Assembly (NCBI RefSeq): GCF_900177415.1
Contig: NZ_FXAF01000011.1
Coordinates: 62,001 to 126,000 of the forward strand
Direction of reading: 5' to 3'
DNA from: Xaviernesmea oryzae
Lineage (GTDB): Bacteria; Pseudomonadota; Alphaproteobacteria; Rhizobiales; Rhizobiaceae
Length of the DNA: 64,000 bases
Within the stretch, counting starts at the first letter, position 1. Each line of letters opens with the position of its first letter. The translations under genes were made by a program, and so were the position numbers. Positions 1 to 9,626 of the stretch are shown here, in pieces. The notes under the pieces were generated by a model that was not told the origin of the DNA, made no database searches, and was given only the letters and a program-made list of their open reading frames with translations.

Positions 1-165
1 GTCGAGGTGTGACATCCGGGATTCACCTCGCCAACAAAACTGTGCATCGGCCCGCCGCATGAGGCACTTGTCATTGTTTCCGGCTCCCCCGACACCTTAA
101 ACTGACGGCGATTCGAAAGCGCCTTTTCAGGGGCCGAATCGGGGTGCCGGTAACAGGGGATGAAA

Positions 166-1041
166 ATGGCTCAGCCAAGTGTAGCGCGTGAACCCTCCAT
201 GGAAGAAATCTTGGCGTCCATTCGCCGGATCATTGAAAGCAATGAGCCGAACGCCGAGAACGCGTCCCTCCGTCCGCTGCCTCCGGCCTATGAGGATGAA
301 ATCGATGAAGCCGAAGAAGCGGATTTTGGTCCGGATGCGGCTGCCAATGATCCCGGCCTGCCCACGCGCAACGAAGCGATGAACCAGGCGCCGGCACCGG
401 TAGCGGCGAGTCAGCCGGCTCAACCGGAGCGTTCCCTGTCTCTGGCCGACGTCGCCGCGCGGGTGCGCGCGGCTTCCGCGCGCCAGCAGGAAGCCGGCAA
501 CGTGCGGCCCGCTGTGACCGCGACCGCTCCGGCTGCCGCTGTTCCGGCCCCAGCGGCTCCGGCAGCCCTCCCGGAGGAGCAGGTTCCGTTGCGTTCTCAG
601 AGCCCGCGCATGCCCGAAGTGCCCCGCCTGTCTGAATTCCGCGGGCCGTCGGCTGCTCCGGCCGTTCAGCCGGTCTTGCCGCAGTCCGAACCCGTTGATC
701 GCGCGGTGCCTCCGGCTTTCGAGCCGCCGCAGCCGGCAGCCGCAAGGGCGGAAGCGCTCGCTTTGCATGAGCTTGCCGCCGCTCCCGAACCGCAGAGCCT
801 GCCGGCCAAGATCGAAGAGGCTGCAAGTCTTCTGTCCGCGGAAGCGGGCGCGCAGGTCGCGAAATCCTTCAGCGATCTCGCCGCCGTGTTCAACGGCATC
901 GAGCGCCGTTCTCTGGAGGAGATGGCGCAGGACATGCTGCGCCCGATGCTTCAGGAATGGCTGGACGATAACCTGCCGACGCTCGTCGAGCGCCTGGTGC
1001 GCGAGGAGATCGAGCGCGTGGCCCGCGGTCCGCGCCGCTGA
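166..1041 (+). CDS. popZ: Polar organizing protein PopZ (DUF2497 family)
   Basis: PopZ forms a self-assembling matrix at the cell pole; in Agrobacterium-type cells it marks the growing pole and anchors chromosome-segregation factors. The protein has 291 residues. It carries the two conserved ends of the family: an N-terminal helix with MEEILASIRRII (about residues 12-23) and a C-terminal helical block (about 235-285) with MLRPMLQEWLDDNLP. The long middle is rich in Pro, Ala and Glu and looks disordered, which explains why it exceeds the 177-residue Caulobacter protein. I chose ATG 166 because AGGGG at 155-159 lies six bases before it; ATG 160 is in frame but badly spaced. A 21-bp tandem repeat and a terminator follow. 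Its place before valS is the usual rhizobial order. Confidence 0.92.
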   Translation: MAQPSVAREPSMEEILASIRRIIESNEPNAENASLRPLPPAYEDEIDEAEEADFGPDAAANDPGLPTRNEAMNQAPAPVAASQPAQPERSLSLADVAARVRAASARQQEAGNVRPAVTATAPAAAVPAPAAPAALPEEQVPLRSQSPRMPEVPRLSEFRGPSAAPAVQPVLPQSEPVDRAVPPAFEPPQPAAARAEALALHELAAAPEPQSLPAKIEEAASLLSAEAGAQVAKSFSDLAAVFNGIERRSLEEMAQDMLRPMLQEWLDDNLPTLVERLVREEIERVARGPRR

Positions 1042-1143
1042 TCCGGTGGTCGGCGCCGCCGATCCAGTGGTCGGCGCAGCCGGTCCAAGGGCCAGTATAG
1101 CTGGTCCCCGGGCTGGCATAGCTGGTTCCGGGCCGTCGTAGCC
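1040..1143. repeat. Five tandem copies of a degenerate 21-bp unit
   Basis: Units start at 1040, 1061, 1082, 1103 and 1124 (the last is 20 bp), and a sixth partial unit begins at 1144. The first two, GATCCGGTGGTCGGCGCCGCC-like, differ at two positions; later units diverge but keep the GGTCC and AGC(C/T) ends. The array overlaps the popZ stop codon and ends before the popZ terminator, so it lies in the 3' untranslated region. It encodes nothing in the popZ frame. Confidence 0.8.
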
Positions 1144-1173
1144 GATCCGCCGGCTACGATCGACGGTCAAATG

Positions 1174-1201
1174 GCCGCTCCGGTGTCGGGGCGGCTTTTT
1201 T
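1174..1201 (+). terminator. Intrinsic terminator of popZ
   Basis: An 8-bp stem, GCCGCTCC (1174-1181) with GGGGCGGC (1188-1195), has one G-T wobble and a six-base loop. It is followed by six T at 1196-1201. Confidence 0.85.
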
Positions 1202-1266
1202 ATTGACTTGGAACACCCCATCCTATTTACACGCCGATATCTTCAAAGACCAAAACGGGTCAGGAA

Positions 1267-4098
1267 ATGCTCGAAAAGACCTATGATTCCGCAGCCGTAG
1301 AACCGAAGATCGCAAAAGCCTGGGACGAGGCGGACGCTTTCCGCGCCGGCGTCAATGCGAAGCCCGGAGCGGAAACCTTCACGATCGTGATCCCGCCGCC
1401 GAACGTCACCGGTTCGCTGCACATGGGTCATGCGCTCAACAACACGCTGCAGGACGTCATGGTCCGCTTCGAGCGCATGCGCGGCAAGGACGTGTTGTGG
1501 CAGCCGGGCATGGACCATGCGGGCATCGCCACGCAGATGGTCGTCGAGCGCCAGTTGATGGAGCGCCAGCTTCCGGGCCGCCGCGAGATGGGCCGCGAGG
1601 CCTTCGTCGAGAAGGTCTGGGAATGGAAGGCGGAATCGGGCGGCCTGATCTTCAATCAGTTGAAGCGCCTCGGCGCTTCCTGCGACTGGTCGCGCGAACG
1701 CTTCACCATGGACGAGGGGCTGTCGAAGGCCGTCCTCGAAGTCTTCGTCACGCTCTACAAGCAGGGCCTGATCTATAAGGACAAGCGTCTGGTCAACTGG
1801 GACCCGAAGCTGCTCACCGCCATTTCCGACCTTGAAGTCGAGCAGCACGAGATCAACGGCAATCTCTGGCATCTGCGTTATCCGCTGGAGCCGGGCGTCA
1901 CCTACCAGCATCCGGTCGCTTTCGACGAAGACGGCAAACCGACCGAATTCGAAACGCGGGACTATCTCGTCGTCGCCACCACCCGGCCGGAAACGATGCT
2001 CGGCGATACCGGCGTTGCGGTAAACCCGGACGACGACCGTTACAGGGCGCTCATCGGCAAGCATGTGATCCTGCCGATCGTCGGCCGCCGCATCCCGATC
2101 GTCGCTGACAGCTACGCCGATCCGACCGCCGGAACCGGTGCCGTCAAGATCACGCCGGCGCACGACTTCAACGACTTCGAAGTCGGCAGGCGTGCGGGCC
2201 TGCGCGCCATCAACATCATGAATGTCGACGGCACGATCACCATCAAGGACAACGAGGATTTTCTCGAAGGGCTCGATCATCCGGCAGCACTTCATGGCGC
2301 CTGGGACCGGCTGGAGGGGCAGGACCGCTTCTATGCCCGCAAGGTCATCGTCGAGATATTCGAGGAAGCCGGTCTGCTCGACAGGATCGAGCCGCACAAG
2401 CACATGGTTCCGCATGGCGACCGCGGCGGCGTGCCGATCGAGCCGCGCCTGACCGAGCAATGGTATGTCGATGCCCATACGCTCGCTCAGCCGGCGATTG
2501 CTTCGGTCCGTGAAGGCCGAACCAAATTCGTGCCGAAGAATTGGGAAAAAACCTATTTCGAGTGGATGGAGAACATCCAGCCCTGGTGCATTTCGCGTCA
2601 GCTCTGGTGGGGCCATCAGATTCCGGCCTGGTACGGTCCCGATGGACAGGTCTTCGTCGAAAAGACGGAGGAAGAGGCGCTTCAGGCCGCGATCCAGCAT
2701 TATCTGTCCCATGAAGGGCCGATGAAGGCCTATGTCGAGGACCTGCTGGAGAACTTCAAGCCGGGCGAAATCCTGACCCGCGACGAGGACGTGCTCGATA
2801 CCTGGTTCTCCTCGGCCCTTTGGCCCTTCTCGACGCTCGGCTGGCCGGACAAGACGAAAGAGCTGGAAAAATATTACCCGACCAGCGTTCTGGTCACGGG
2901 CTTCGACATCATCTTCTTCTGGGTCGCCCGCATGATGATGATGGGCCTTCACTTCATGAAGGACGAGGAGGGCAATCCGGTCGAGCCCTTCCACACCGTC
3001 TATGTCCATGCGCTGGTCCGCGACAAGAACGGTCAGAAGATGTCGAAGTCGAAAGGCAACGTCATCGATCCGCTGAACCTCATCGACGAATACGGCGCCG
3101 ACGCGCTGCGTTTCACGCTGGCGATCATGGCGGCGCAGGGCCGCGACGTGAAGCTCGATCCGGCCCGCATCGCCGGTTACCGCAATTTCGGCACGAAACT
3201 CTGGAACGCCACCCGTTTCGCCGAGATGAACGGCGTCAAGGCCGATCCGAAATTCATTCCGGAAACCGCCACGCTCACCATCAACCGCTGGATCCTGACG
3301 GAGCTTTCCGCGACGATCCGCGACGTCACCGAGGCGATCGAAACCCAGCGCTTCAACGAGGCGGCGGGCTCGCTCTACCGTTTCGTCTGGAACCAGGTCT
3401 GCGACTGGTATCTGGAATTCCTGAAGCCCGTTTTCGCCAGCGAAGACGAGAAGGCCAAGGCGGAGGCGCAGGCCTGTGCGGCTTATGTGCTGCAGCAAAC
3501 CTATAAGCTGCTCCACCCCTTCATGCCGTTCATGACGGAGGAGCTCTGGGCCCATAACGATACGCGCGACGGCCTGCTCTGCCACGCGGAATGGCCGGCG
3601 CCGGAATTTTCCGATCCGGCGGCAGCCGAAGAGATCAACTGGCTGGTCGATCTCGTCTCCGGCCTGCGCTCGGCACGCGCCGAGATGAACGTGCCGCCGT
3701 CGGCCGTCGCGCCGCTGATCGTGGTCGGCGCCAATGAAACCAGCCAGGCGCGTCTCAAGCGTCACGAGGCGGCGATCAAGCGCCTCTCCCGTGTCGACGC
3801 CATCGAACTTGCCGATGTTGCTCCGAAGGGAGCGGCTCAGATCGTGGTCGGCGAGGCGACCGCCTGCCTGCCGCTCGGCAACCTGATCGACCTTTCGGCA
3901 GAAAAGGCACGTATCGAGAAGGCGGTCGCCAAGACGGAGAGCGAAATGGACCGGACGGCCAAGAAGCTGGCGAACGAGAAGTTCGTCGCCAATGCCGATC
4001 CGGAAGTGGTCGCGGCCGAGCGCGAGCGCCTCGCGGAACTCGAAGTGCAGCTTGCGAATCTCAAAACCGCATTGCTGAGAATCAGCGAAGCCGGCTGA
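1267..4098 (+). CDS. valS: Valine--tRNA ligase
   Basis: Charges tRNA-Val with valine in the cytoplasm. This is a 943-residue class I synthetase of normal bacterial length. The HIGH motif reads HMGH at residues 52-55 after PPPNVTGS, and the KMSKS motif is exact at 591-595. The editing domain lies between them, and the C-terminal 65 or so residues form the coiled-coil arm typical of ValRS. The start ATG has AGGA directly upstream, and family alignments begin close to it. A possible weak promoter (TTGACT at 1203, TATTTA at 1224, spacer 15) lies in the short gap after the popZ terminator. The gene ends in its own terminator, so it is probably a single-gene transcript. Confidence 0.98.
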   Translation: MLEKTYDSAAVEPKIAKAWDEADAFRAGVNAKPGAETFTIVIPPPNVTGSLHMGHALNNTLQDVMVRFERMRGKDVLWQPGMDHAGIATQMVVERQLMERQLPGRREMGREAFVEKVWEWKAESGGLIFNQLKRLGASCDWSRERFTMDEGLSKAVLEVFVTLYKQGLIYKDKRLVNWDPKLLTAISDLEVEQHEINGNLWHLRYPLEPGVTYQHPVAFDEDGKPTEFETRDYLVVATTRPETMLGDTGVAVNPDDDRYRALIGKHVILPIVGRRIPIVADSYADPTAGTGAVKITPAHDFNDFEVGRRAGLRAINIMNVDGTITIKDNEDFLEGLDHPAALHGAWDRLEGQDRFYARKVIVEIFEEAGLLDRIEPHKHMVPHGDRGGVPIEPRLTEQWYVDAHTLAQPAIASVREGRTKFVPKNWEKTYFEWMENIQPWCISRQLWWGHQIPAWYGPDGQVFVEKTEEEALQAAIQHYLSHEGPMKAYVEDLLENFKPGEILTRDEDVLDTWFSSALWPFSTLGWPDKTKELEKYYPTSVLVTGFDIIFFWVARMMMMGLHFMKDEEGNPVEPFHTVYVHALVRDKNGQKMSKSKGNVIDPLNLIDEYGADALRFTLAIMAAQGRDVKLDPARIAGYRNFGTKLWNATRFAEMNGVKADPKFIPETATLTINRWILTELSATIRDVTEAIETQRFNEAAGSLYRFVWNQVCDWYLEFLKPVFASEDEKAKAEAQACAAYVLQQTYKLLHPFMPFMTEELWAHNDTRDGLLCHAEWPAPEFSDPAAAEEINWLVDLVSGLRSARAEMNVPPSAVAPLIVVGANETSQARLKRHEAAIKRLSRVDAIELADVAPKGAAQIVVGEATACLPLGNLIDLSAEKARIEKAVAKTESEMDRTAKKLANEKFVANADPEVVAAERERLAELEVQLANLKTALLRISEAG

Positions 4099-4123
4099 TC
4101 CGTTCCCGACAGATGGTCGAAGG

Positions 4124-4155
4124 ATGCCGCGCCGGAAACGGCCGCGGCATTTTTC
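4124..4155 (+). terminator. Intrinsic terminator of valS
   Basis: ATGCCGCG at 4124-4131 pairs perfectly with CGCGGCAT at 4143-4150. It is followed by TTTTCTTTTC. Confidence 0.85.
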
Positions 4156-4459
4156 TTTTCGCGCGCCGCGATGGCGGGCCGTGTCCCGGAGTGTGCGCCT
4201 GCTCACAGGCAGAAAGCCGAACTGTTGCGGTATGAACACAGTCCGCCGGTGTGAAACGATAAAATTCTAACATTCCCGCGGCGCGGCGCGTAGCAGTAGT
4301 AAAATTGTGCGTGAATCGCGCTCGGGGACTGTGTTCCCGATTTTTTTACGTAAATCAGGCAAGCTTTTGCAGAGCTGCAATAGCAACACCGGAAAGTTGT
4401 CATTCGGAACGAACCATCTACAAGTGATTCCGGTCACTTATCTGGGAGTGGGAGCAATT
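4156..4459 (+). promoter_or_regulatory. Leader or intergenic region before fadL with an internal terminator-like hairpin
   Basis: About 300 bases with no convincing gene; the fadL frame runs open from 4307, but that part has no family similarity. At 4322-4347 there is a factor-independent terminator shape: TCGGGGA (4322-4328), loop CTGTG, TTCCCGA (4334-4340), then seven T. It sits 113 bases before the fadL start, so a transcript starting upstream would either end here as a short RNA of up to about 150 nt or be attenuated before fadL. I could not assign a promoter with confidence. Confidence 0.5.
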
Positions 4460-5599
4460 ATGATAAGCAGACACATTACCAGGGGATTTTTGGTTCTCGG
4501 GGCAGTCGGACTTTGGCAGCCTCAGGCCCACGCCGGTGGTTTTTCGTGGGGGGAGGCCAGCACGGATATTCTCTACGAACGGGGCAACGCGGCGGCGGAA
4601 GCCGGCGTGATCTATGTGAGTCCGCACCGGAAATTCGATACGATCAGCGGCGTAAGCTCTTCCGACAGCCGTTTCTCGCAGGACTATTTCATCCCGGATG
4701 TCGCCATCATGGGGCGCCTCTCGGACATGTTCGCCTGTGCGTTCACCTACACGCGGCCGTTTGGCGGTGATTCGGAATACGGCCCTCAGGCGCAGACGGC
4801 GGATTTGATTTCGAGCCCTCCGACATCCTACAGCAGCAAGAAGTTCCACACCAACGAGTACGGTGCGACCTGCGACGTCAGCTTCGAACTCGGCAAGGGC
4901 CGGCTGCACTTCATCGGCGGCGGCTTCATGCAGGACTTCGATTACGAGGCGGTCGCAAACATCGGAACCCTGAGGCTCGAGGACGATTCGGCCTTCGGTT
5001 ACCGCCTGGGCGTAGGCTACGATATTCCTGAGTATGCGTTGCGCGCGCAGCTCATGTATCGGTCGGAAGTCAAGCATGAGGCGGACGGCGATTTCACGAC
5101 CAATCCGCTGCTCGGCCTGCCGGCGGTTCTCGATGCAAGCGGCCACGGTTCTTTGCCCCAGTCGCTGAAGCTCAGCCTGCAGAGCGGCGTCGCGCCGGGC
5201 TGGCTGGTCTACGGCTCGGTGGAATGGACGGACTGGAGCGTTCTGCAGACGCTGAATTATAACATCGACATCCTCGGTGACCGCCAGGACGTCTATAACT
5301 GGCGCGACGGCTGGACGATCATGGCCGGCGTCGGTCACCAGTTCATCGACAAGATCGCCGGTACGGTCAACATCCGCTGGGACCGGGGCGTCGGAACCGG
5401 TGCCGACATCATGACCGATACCTGGACCGTCGGTGCGGGCGCCGCCATCGATTGCGGACCGGGTCAGCTTCGGCTCGGCGGCGCCGTCAGCTATCTGACC
5501 TCCGGCAGCCAGTCTCTTGGCGACGGCGCTACCTTCGACGCCACGGCGGATGGCGACTGGGCCTATGCCCTGACGGCCAACTATACCATCAAGTTCTGA
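4460..5599 (+). CDS. FadL/OmpP1-family outer membrane channel
   Basis: A 379-residue outer membrane beta-barrel of the OmpP1/FadL/TodX family, which passes long-chain fatty acids and other hydrophobic compounds; rhizobial members have been linked to sensing long-chain acyl-homoserine lactones. The start at ATG 4460 has GGGAG seven bases upstream and begins a signal peptide (residues 1 to about 25, ending AHA before GGF). The rest alternates Gly- and aromatic-rich strands, and the protein ends in a terminal Phe (TIKF), as expected for barrel assembly by BamA. The in-frame extension back to 4307 would bury the signal peptide and is rejected. Flanking terminators suggest a monocistronic unit. 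Substrate is not readable from sequence. Confidence 0.85.
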   Translation: MISRHITRGFLVLGAVGLWQPQAHAGGFSWGEASTDILYERGNAAAEAGVIYVSPHRKFDTISGVSSSDSRFSQDYFIPDVAIMGRLSDMFACAFTYTRPFGGDSEYGPQAQTADLISSPPTSYSSKKFHTNEYGATCDVSFELGKGRLHFIGGGFMQDFDYEAVANIGTLRLEDDSAFGYRLGVGYDIPEYALRAQLMYRSEVKHEADGDFTTNPLLGLPAVLDASGHGSLPQSLKLSLQSGVAPGWLVYGSVEWTDWSVLQTLNYNIDILGDRQDVYNWRDGWTIMAGVGHQFIDKIAGTVNIRWDRGVGTGADIMTDTWTVGAGAAIDCGPGQLRLGGAVSYLTSGSQSLGDGATFDATADGDWAYALTANYTIKF

Positions 5600-5671
5600 A
5601 TGCGGCCGGAAGCCGGCGTCGGATGAGGCGGCTCAGCCGTCTTCAGCCGGTGCCGGTTTTGCCGGCGGAGG

Positions 5672-5708
5672 ATCTCCGGAGCTTCCATTCGCTCCGGAGA
5701 TTTTTTTT
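5672..5708 (+). terminator. Intrinsic terminator of the fadL-type gene
   Basis: A perfect 11-bp stem, ATCTCCGGAGC (5672-5682) with GCTCCGGAGAT (5691-5701), has an eight-base loop and is followed by seven T. Confidence 0.93.
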
Positions 5709-6119
5709 GGCGTGCTGCGGCAATATTCTTGTGACGATTTGGCAACACTTTTGAGGGACTATTGTCAGGTGCCTTGAGAGGGATTGTCTCTGTCCATTTC
5801 CCGCCACAAACAGGGCGCAGCGGTAGAGGGGTAACGGTAGCGGACCGCGGGGGCGGGGCGCGTCTTTTGGAGTATCATGGGCGGGTTTCTTTATGAAAAG
5901 CCGGGTCTTTCACGCGCCGGCGGACGGATTTTGATGCCGTCCTCTCATGCGGCTGATGCTGCCGCAATGGGTCCTAGTCTTGCCGAAAACGGCAGTTACA
6001 GTTTCATCCCTCTCTCGGGAGGAGCAGGCACCGGATACACCCGGATGAACCTTTTTCCGGCAGCCCGAGAAGCTCGGGCTGCGGCAGGAAGCTGCGTGCG
6101 GAGTGAAAGAAACTGAACC
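5709..6119 (+). promoter_or_regulatory. Long exoR upstream region with a short ORF and a hairpin
   Basis: Some 410 bases lie between the preceding terminator and exoR. They hold a 79-codon ORF (5877-6116) with GGAG four bases before its ATG; its stop is three bases before the exoR ATG. No family similarity is apparent. A perfect 10-bp hairpin, GCAGCCCGAG (6060-6069) with CTCGGGCTGC (6073-6082) and a three-base loop, lies 38 bases before exoR and has no T-run, so it is not a standard terminator. ExoR levels are tightly controlled in rhizobia, so leader control is plausible but unproven. Confidence 0.4.
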
Positions 6120-6914
6120 ATGCCGAAGTCTGACATAGGATCCATGAGAGTATTGCTTCTTGGAATGTCGCTCGCCTCGGTTCTGGCGGGATCGGCGGCG
6201 GCTTTCGACATCAAATCGGGGGTCACCAAGGAATCGGGACCGTTCGATCTCTTCAAGTTCGGCTTCAAGGCCTACAAGAACGGTCAGAAGGAAGATGCGG
6301 TCGAGGCCTATCGTTATGCCGCTGAGAAAGGCCACACGGGCTCGCGCTGGGCGCTTGCCAACATGTATGCCTATGGCGACGGCGTGGCCAAGGACGATTT
6401 CGAGGCCTTCAAGATCTACAACGAGATCGCCGCCCAGGGCGTCGAGCCCGGTTCGGAGGATACGGGCTTCTTCATCAACGCGCTCCTGTCGCTCGCCAAC
6501 TATTACCGCCGCGGCATTCCGGGCAGCCCGATCAAGCCCGATCTTTCGCAGGCGCGGCAGATCTATTTCCAGGTCGCTTCCACCTTCGGCGTCGCCGAAG
6601 CGCAGTTCCAACTCGCGAAGATGATGCTGGCGGGCGAGGGCGGCGGCGCCAGTATTCAGCAGGCCAAGAAATGGCTGAACCAGGCCCGCAGGAACGGGCA
6701 TGCGGGCGCCATGGCCGTGTTCGGCAACGTGCTCTTCCAGGAAGGGCAGACGGTGCGGGGGCTTGCCTTCATGACGGCAGCGCTCGACCGCTGCACCCAG
6801 AAGGATTGCATCTGGATGCAACAATTGCAGGAACAGGCGTTTTCCGTGGCCGGCGAAGAGGATCGCCGCGGCGCGATTGCGCTGTCGCAGCAATTCGCCA
6901 ACGGCGCCGATTGA
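6120..6914 (+). CDS. exoR: ExoR, periplasmic repressor of the ExoS/ChvI two-component system
   Basis: ExoR binds the sensor kinase ExoS in the periplasm and holds it off. Its proteolysis (for example in acid) releases ExoS/ChvI signalling, which controls exopolysaccharide, motility and host invasion. The 264-residue product has a signal peptide ending near GSAAA before FDIK, then Sel1-type helical repeats (for example GSRWALANMYAYGDGVA at about 77-93, and AEAQFQLAKMMLAGEGG further on). Length is near the 268 residues of S. meliloti ExoR. ATG 6120 lacks a clear ribosome site and follows a short ORF by three bases; ATG 6144, with AGGA three bases upstream, would leave a shorter but still complete signal peptide. 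The gene converges on xthA with a nine-base gap. Confidence 0.93.
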   Translation: MPKSDIGSMRVLLLGMSLASVLAGSAAAFDIKSGVTKESGPFDLFKFGFKAYKNGQKEDAVEAYRYAAEKGHTGSRWALANMYAYGDGVAKDDFEAFKIYNEIAAQGVEPGSEDTGFFINALLSLANYYRRGIPGSPIKPDLSQARQIYFQVASTFGVAEAQFQLAKMMLAGEGGGASIQQAKKWLNQARRNGHAGAMAVFGNVLFQEGQTVRGLAFMTAALDRCTQKDCIWMQQLQEQAFSVAGEEDRRGAIALSQQFANGAD

Positions 6915-6923
6915 CGTTTCCGC

Positions 6924-7728
<805 letters not shown>

Positions 7729-7808
7729 CCGGTCCCTCCGTCTGTTCGCTTCCTCTTTTAGCGAAAGAGGAAGCGTTGGGAAGGGCGAAGTGAAGCGGAG
7801 CGGCCGAT

Positions 7809-7842
7809 ATCAGCCCAGGACCGGCATCAGCCCAAGACCGTC
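7809..7842. repeat. Tandem 17-bp duplication at the 3' end of erpA
   Basis: Two abutting 17-mers, ATCAGCCCAGGACCGGC (7809-7825) and ATCAGCCCAAGACCGTC (7826-7842), differ at two positions. They stop one base short of the erpA stop codon (complement of 7844-7846). Confidence 0.7.
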
Positions 7843-7843
7843 G

Positions 7844-8173
7844 TCAGATGGAGAAGCTGGTGCCGCAGCCGCAGCTCGCGACGGCGTTGGGATTCTTGAT
7901 CTGGAAGGACTGGCCGAGCAGGTTATCGACGAAATCGATCTCCGAACCCGCCATGTAGACGAGCGAGAGGCTGTCGATCAGCACCTTGGCGTCGCCGTTG
8001 GCGACGACGACATCGTCGGCTTCGGGTGCCTCGGCAAGGTCGAACTTGTAGGAAAAGCCGGAACAGCCGCCGCCTTCGACCGAGACGCGCAGCGCCTGCT
8101 TGCCGGCCTCGCTTCCGACAATTTCGGCGATACGCTTTGCCGCCGCATCCGAGAGGGTTACATTTGCATTCAT
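7844..8173 (-). CDS. erpA: Iron-sulfur cluster insertion protein ErpA (A-type carrier)
   Basis: A 109-residue HesB/IscA-type carrier that delivers iron-sulfur clusters to target enzymes. The three cluster-ligating cysteines are all present: Cys37 in GGGCSGF, and Cys101 and Cys103 in SCGCGTSF at the C-terminus. Genomic place next to xthA and divergent from dgt is the common alphaproteobacterial arrangement, which favours ErpA over IscA or SufA; the family members are hard to separate by sequence alone. The 173-base divergent gap to dgt must hold both promoters, but none stands out. Confidence 0.9.
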   Translation of the reverse strand: MNANVTLSDAAAKRIAEIVGSEAGKQALRVSVEGGGCSGFSYKFDLAEAPEADDVVVANGDAKVLIDSLSLVYMAGSEIDFVDNLLGQSFQIKNPNAVASCGCGTSFSI

Positions 8174-8346
8174 TTCCGTCTCCTGCCGGGTTCAAGGCCC
8201 GGTGGTCCTGACACGTGGGTACCGGGCAAGGCCCGGAGGATACGCTCGAATAACTGTCACCGGCATTGCGCACGGTTTCACTATAGGTATGAAGACGGGA
8301 ACCGCGCGTCAATGGGTGGGTTGCGTATGAGGAAACAGGTGAAGGC

Positions 8347-9564
8347 ATGACGATCGATACCGGGGTGCTTGGTTTCGGCAGCGGCGAGCGCGCGGTCTAT
8401 GCGGCCAATCCGTGGGCGTCGCGTGGCCGGATGTTTCCGGAGACGGGCAGCCTGACGCGTTCCGAATTCCAGCGTGATCGCGACCGCATCGTCCATACGA
8501 CGGCCTTCCGGCGGCTGAAGCACAAGACGCAGGTCTTCATCAGCCCCGACGGCGATCATTATCGCACGCGGCTCACCCATACGATTGAGGTGGCGCAGAT
8601 CGCCCGTGCCCTGGCGCGTGCCCTGAAGCTCGACGAGGATCTCGCCGAGGGCGTGGCGCTGGTGCACGATTTCGGCCATACGCCTTTCGGCCATACCGGC
8701 GAGGACGCGCTGGACGAGATGCTGAAGCCCTATGGCGGCTTCGACCACAATGCCCAGTCGCTGCGCGTCGTCACCAAGCTGGAACGGCGTTATGCGGAGT
8801 TCGACGGGCTGAACCTCACCTGGGAAAGCCTGGAAGGGCTGGTCAAGCACAACGGACCGCTTCTGACGAAAACGGGTGAGGGCACGCGCGGCCCCGTTCC
8901 GCAGCCGATCCTCGACTATTGCCAGCTTCACGACCTGGAACTCGCAAGCTATGCCAGTCTCGAGGCGCAGGTCGCGGCGATCGCCGATGACATCGCCTAC
9001 AATACCCACGATATCGACGACGGTCTGCGTTCCGGTCTGCTGACCTTCGAGATGCTGGAGGAAGTGCCGTTCCTGGCGGGCCTGATGGCGGATGTGAGGG
9101 CACGCTATCCGCATCTCGAAGCAAGCCGCTTTGCCTACGAGGTCACGCGCCGGCAGATCACCCGCATGGTCGAAGACGTGATCGGCGTGTCGCAGGACAA
9201 TCTCAGGAAGCTGAAGCCCGAAAGCGCCGGCGACATCCGCGCCGCCGACCACGTGATCTCAACGTTTTCGGCCGACATGGCAGAGACCGACCGCTGCATC
9301 AAGAAGCTTCTGTTCTCGCGCATCTACCGCCATCCGGACATCATGCGCATCCGCGCCGGCGCGACGCAGATCGTCCAGGATCTCTTCAGGGCCTATATGG
9401 ATGACCCGTCCTTGATGCGCAGCCATTACTGGGTCAACCACATCTCCGGTCTCGGCGAGGCGGCGAGGGCCCGCCACGTGGGGGATTATCTCGCTGGGAT
9501 GACGGACACCTATGCGATCAGGGCGCATGGCGAGCTGTTTGACCAGACTCCCGATTTGCGCTAG
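8347..9564 (+). CDS. dgt: Deoxyguanosinetriphosphate triphosphohydrolase-like protein
   Basis: An HD-domain dNTP triphosphohydrolase (dGTPase type 2 subfamily) that cleaves dNTPs to nucleoside and triphosphate. The 405-residue protein shows the metal-binding set in order: [11 protein letters not shown], then His in [10 protein letters not shown], His-Asp in [14 protein letters not shown], and a later Asp in [14 protein letters not shown]. The start ATG has AGGTGAAGG just upstream. It is followed by argS after 62 bases, probably in one transcript. Confidence 0.93.
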   Translation: MTIDTGVLGFGSGERAVYAANPWASRGRMFPETGSLTRSEFQRDRDRIVHTTAFRRLKHKTQVFISPDGDHYRTRLTHTIEVAQIARALARALKLDEDLAEGVALVHDFGHTPFGHTGEDALDEMLKPYGGFDHNAQSLRVVTKLERRYAEFDGLNLTWESLEGLVKHNGPLLTKTGEGTRGPVPQPILDYCQLHDLELASYASLEAQVAAIADDIAYNTHDIDDGLRSGLLTFEMLEEVPFLAGLMADVRARYPHLEASRFAYEVTRRQITRMVEDVIGVSQDNLRKLKPESAGDIRAADHVISTFSADMAETDRCIKKLLFSRIYRHPDIMRIRAGATQIVQDLFRAYMDDPSLMRSHYWVNHISGLGEAARARHVGDYLAGMTDTYAIRAHGELFDQTPDLR

Positions 9565-9626
9565 GCACCCCGCAAATATTAACGGCTTCAAGCCCCACGT
9601 GGGGCCGGCACGCCCGGATGAGTGAC

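Noticed and set aside
1040-1143. CRISPR array (21-bp repeats; likewise 17-bp repeats at 29526)
   Set aside because: Units are directly adjacent with no spacers, and no cas genes are present.
1243-4239. 998-codon ORF antisense to valS
   Set aside because: It is a shadow of the high-GC codon bias of valS, which has full family motifs. The antisense protein is arginine/histidine/glycine-rich and without domains.
4307-4459. N-terminal extension of the FadL-type protein
   Set aside because: It would place the signal peptide 51 residues inside the protein and covers a terminator-like hairpin.
8174-8346. Sigma70 promoter for erpA (TTGACG with a TACCTA -10) in the divergent gap
   Set aside because: The -10 box matches only poorly, and a better TATAGT lies 21 bases from the -35, too far.
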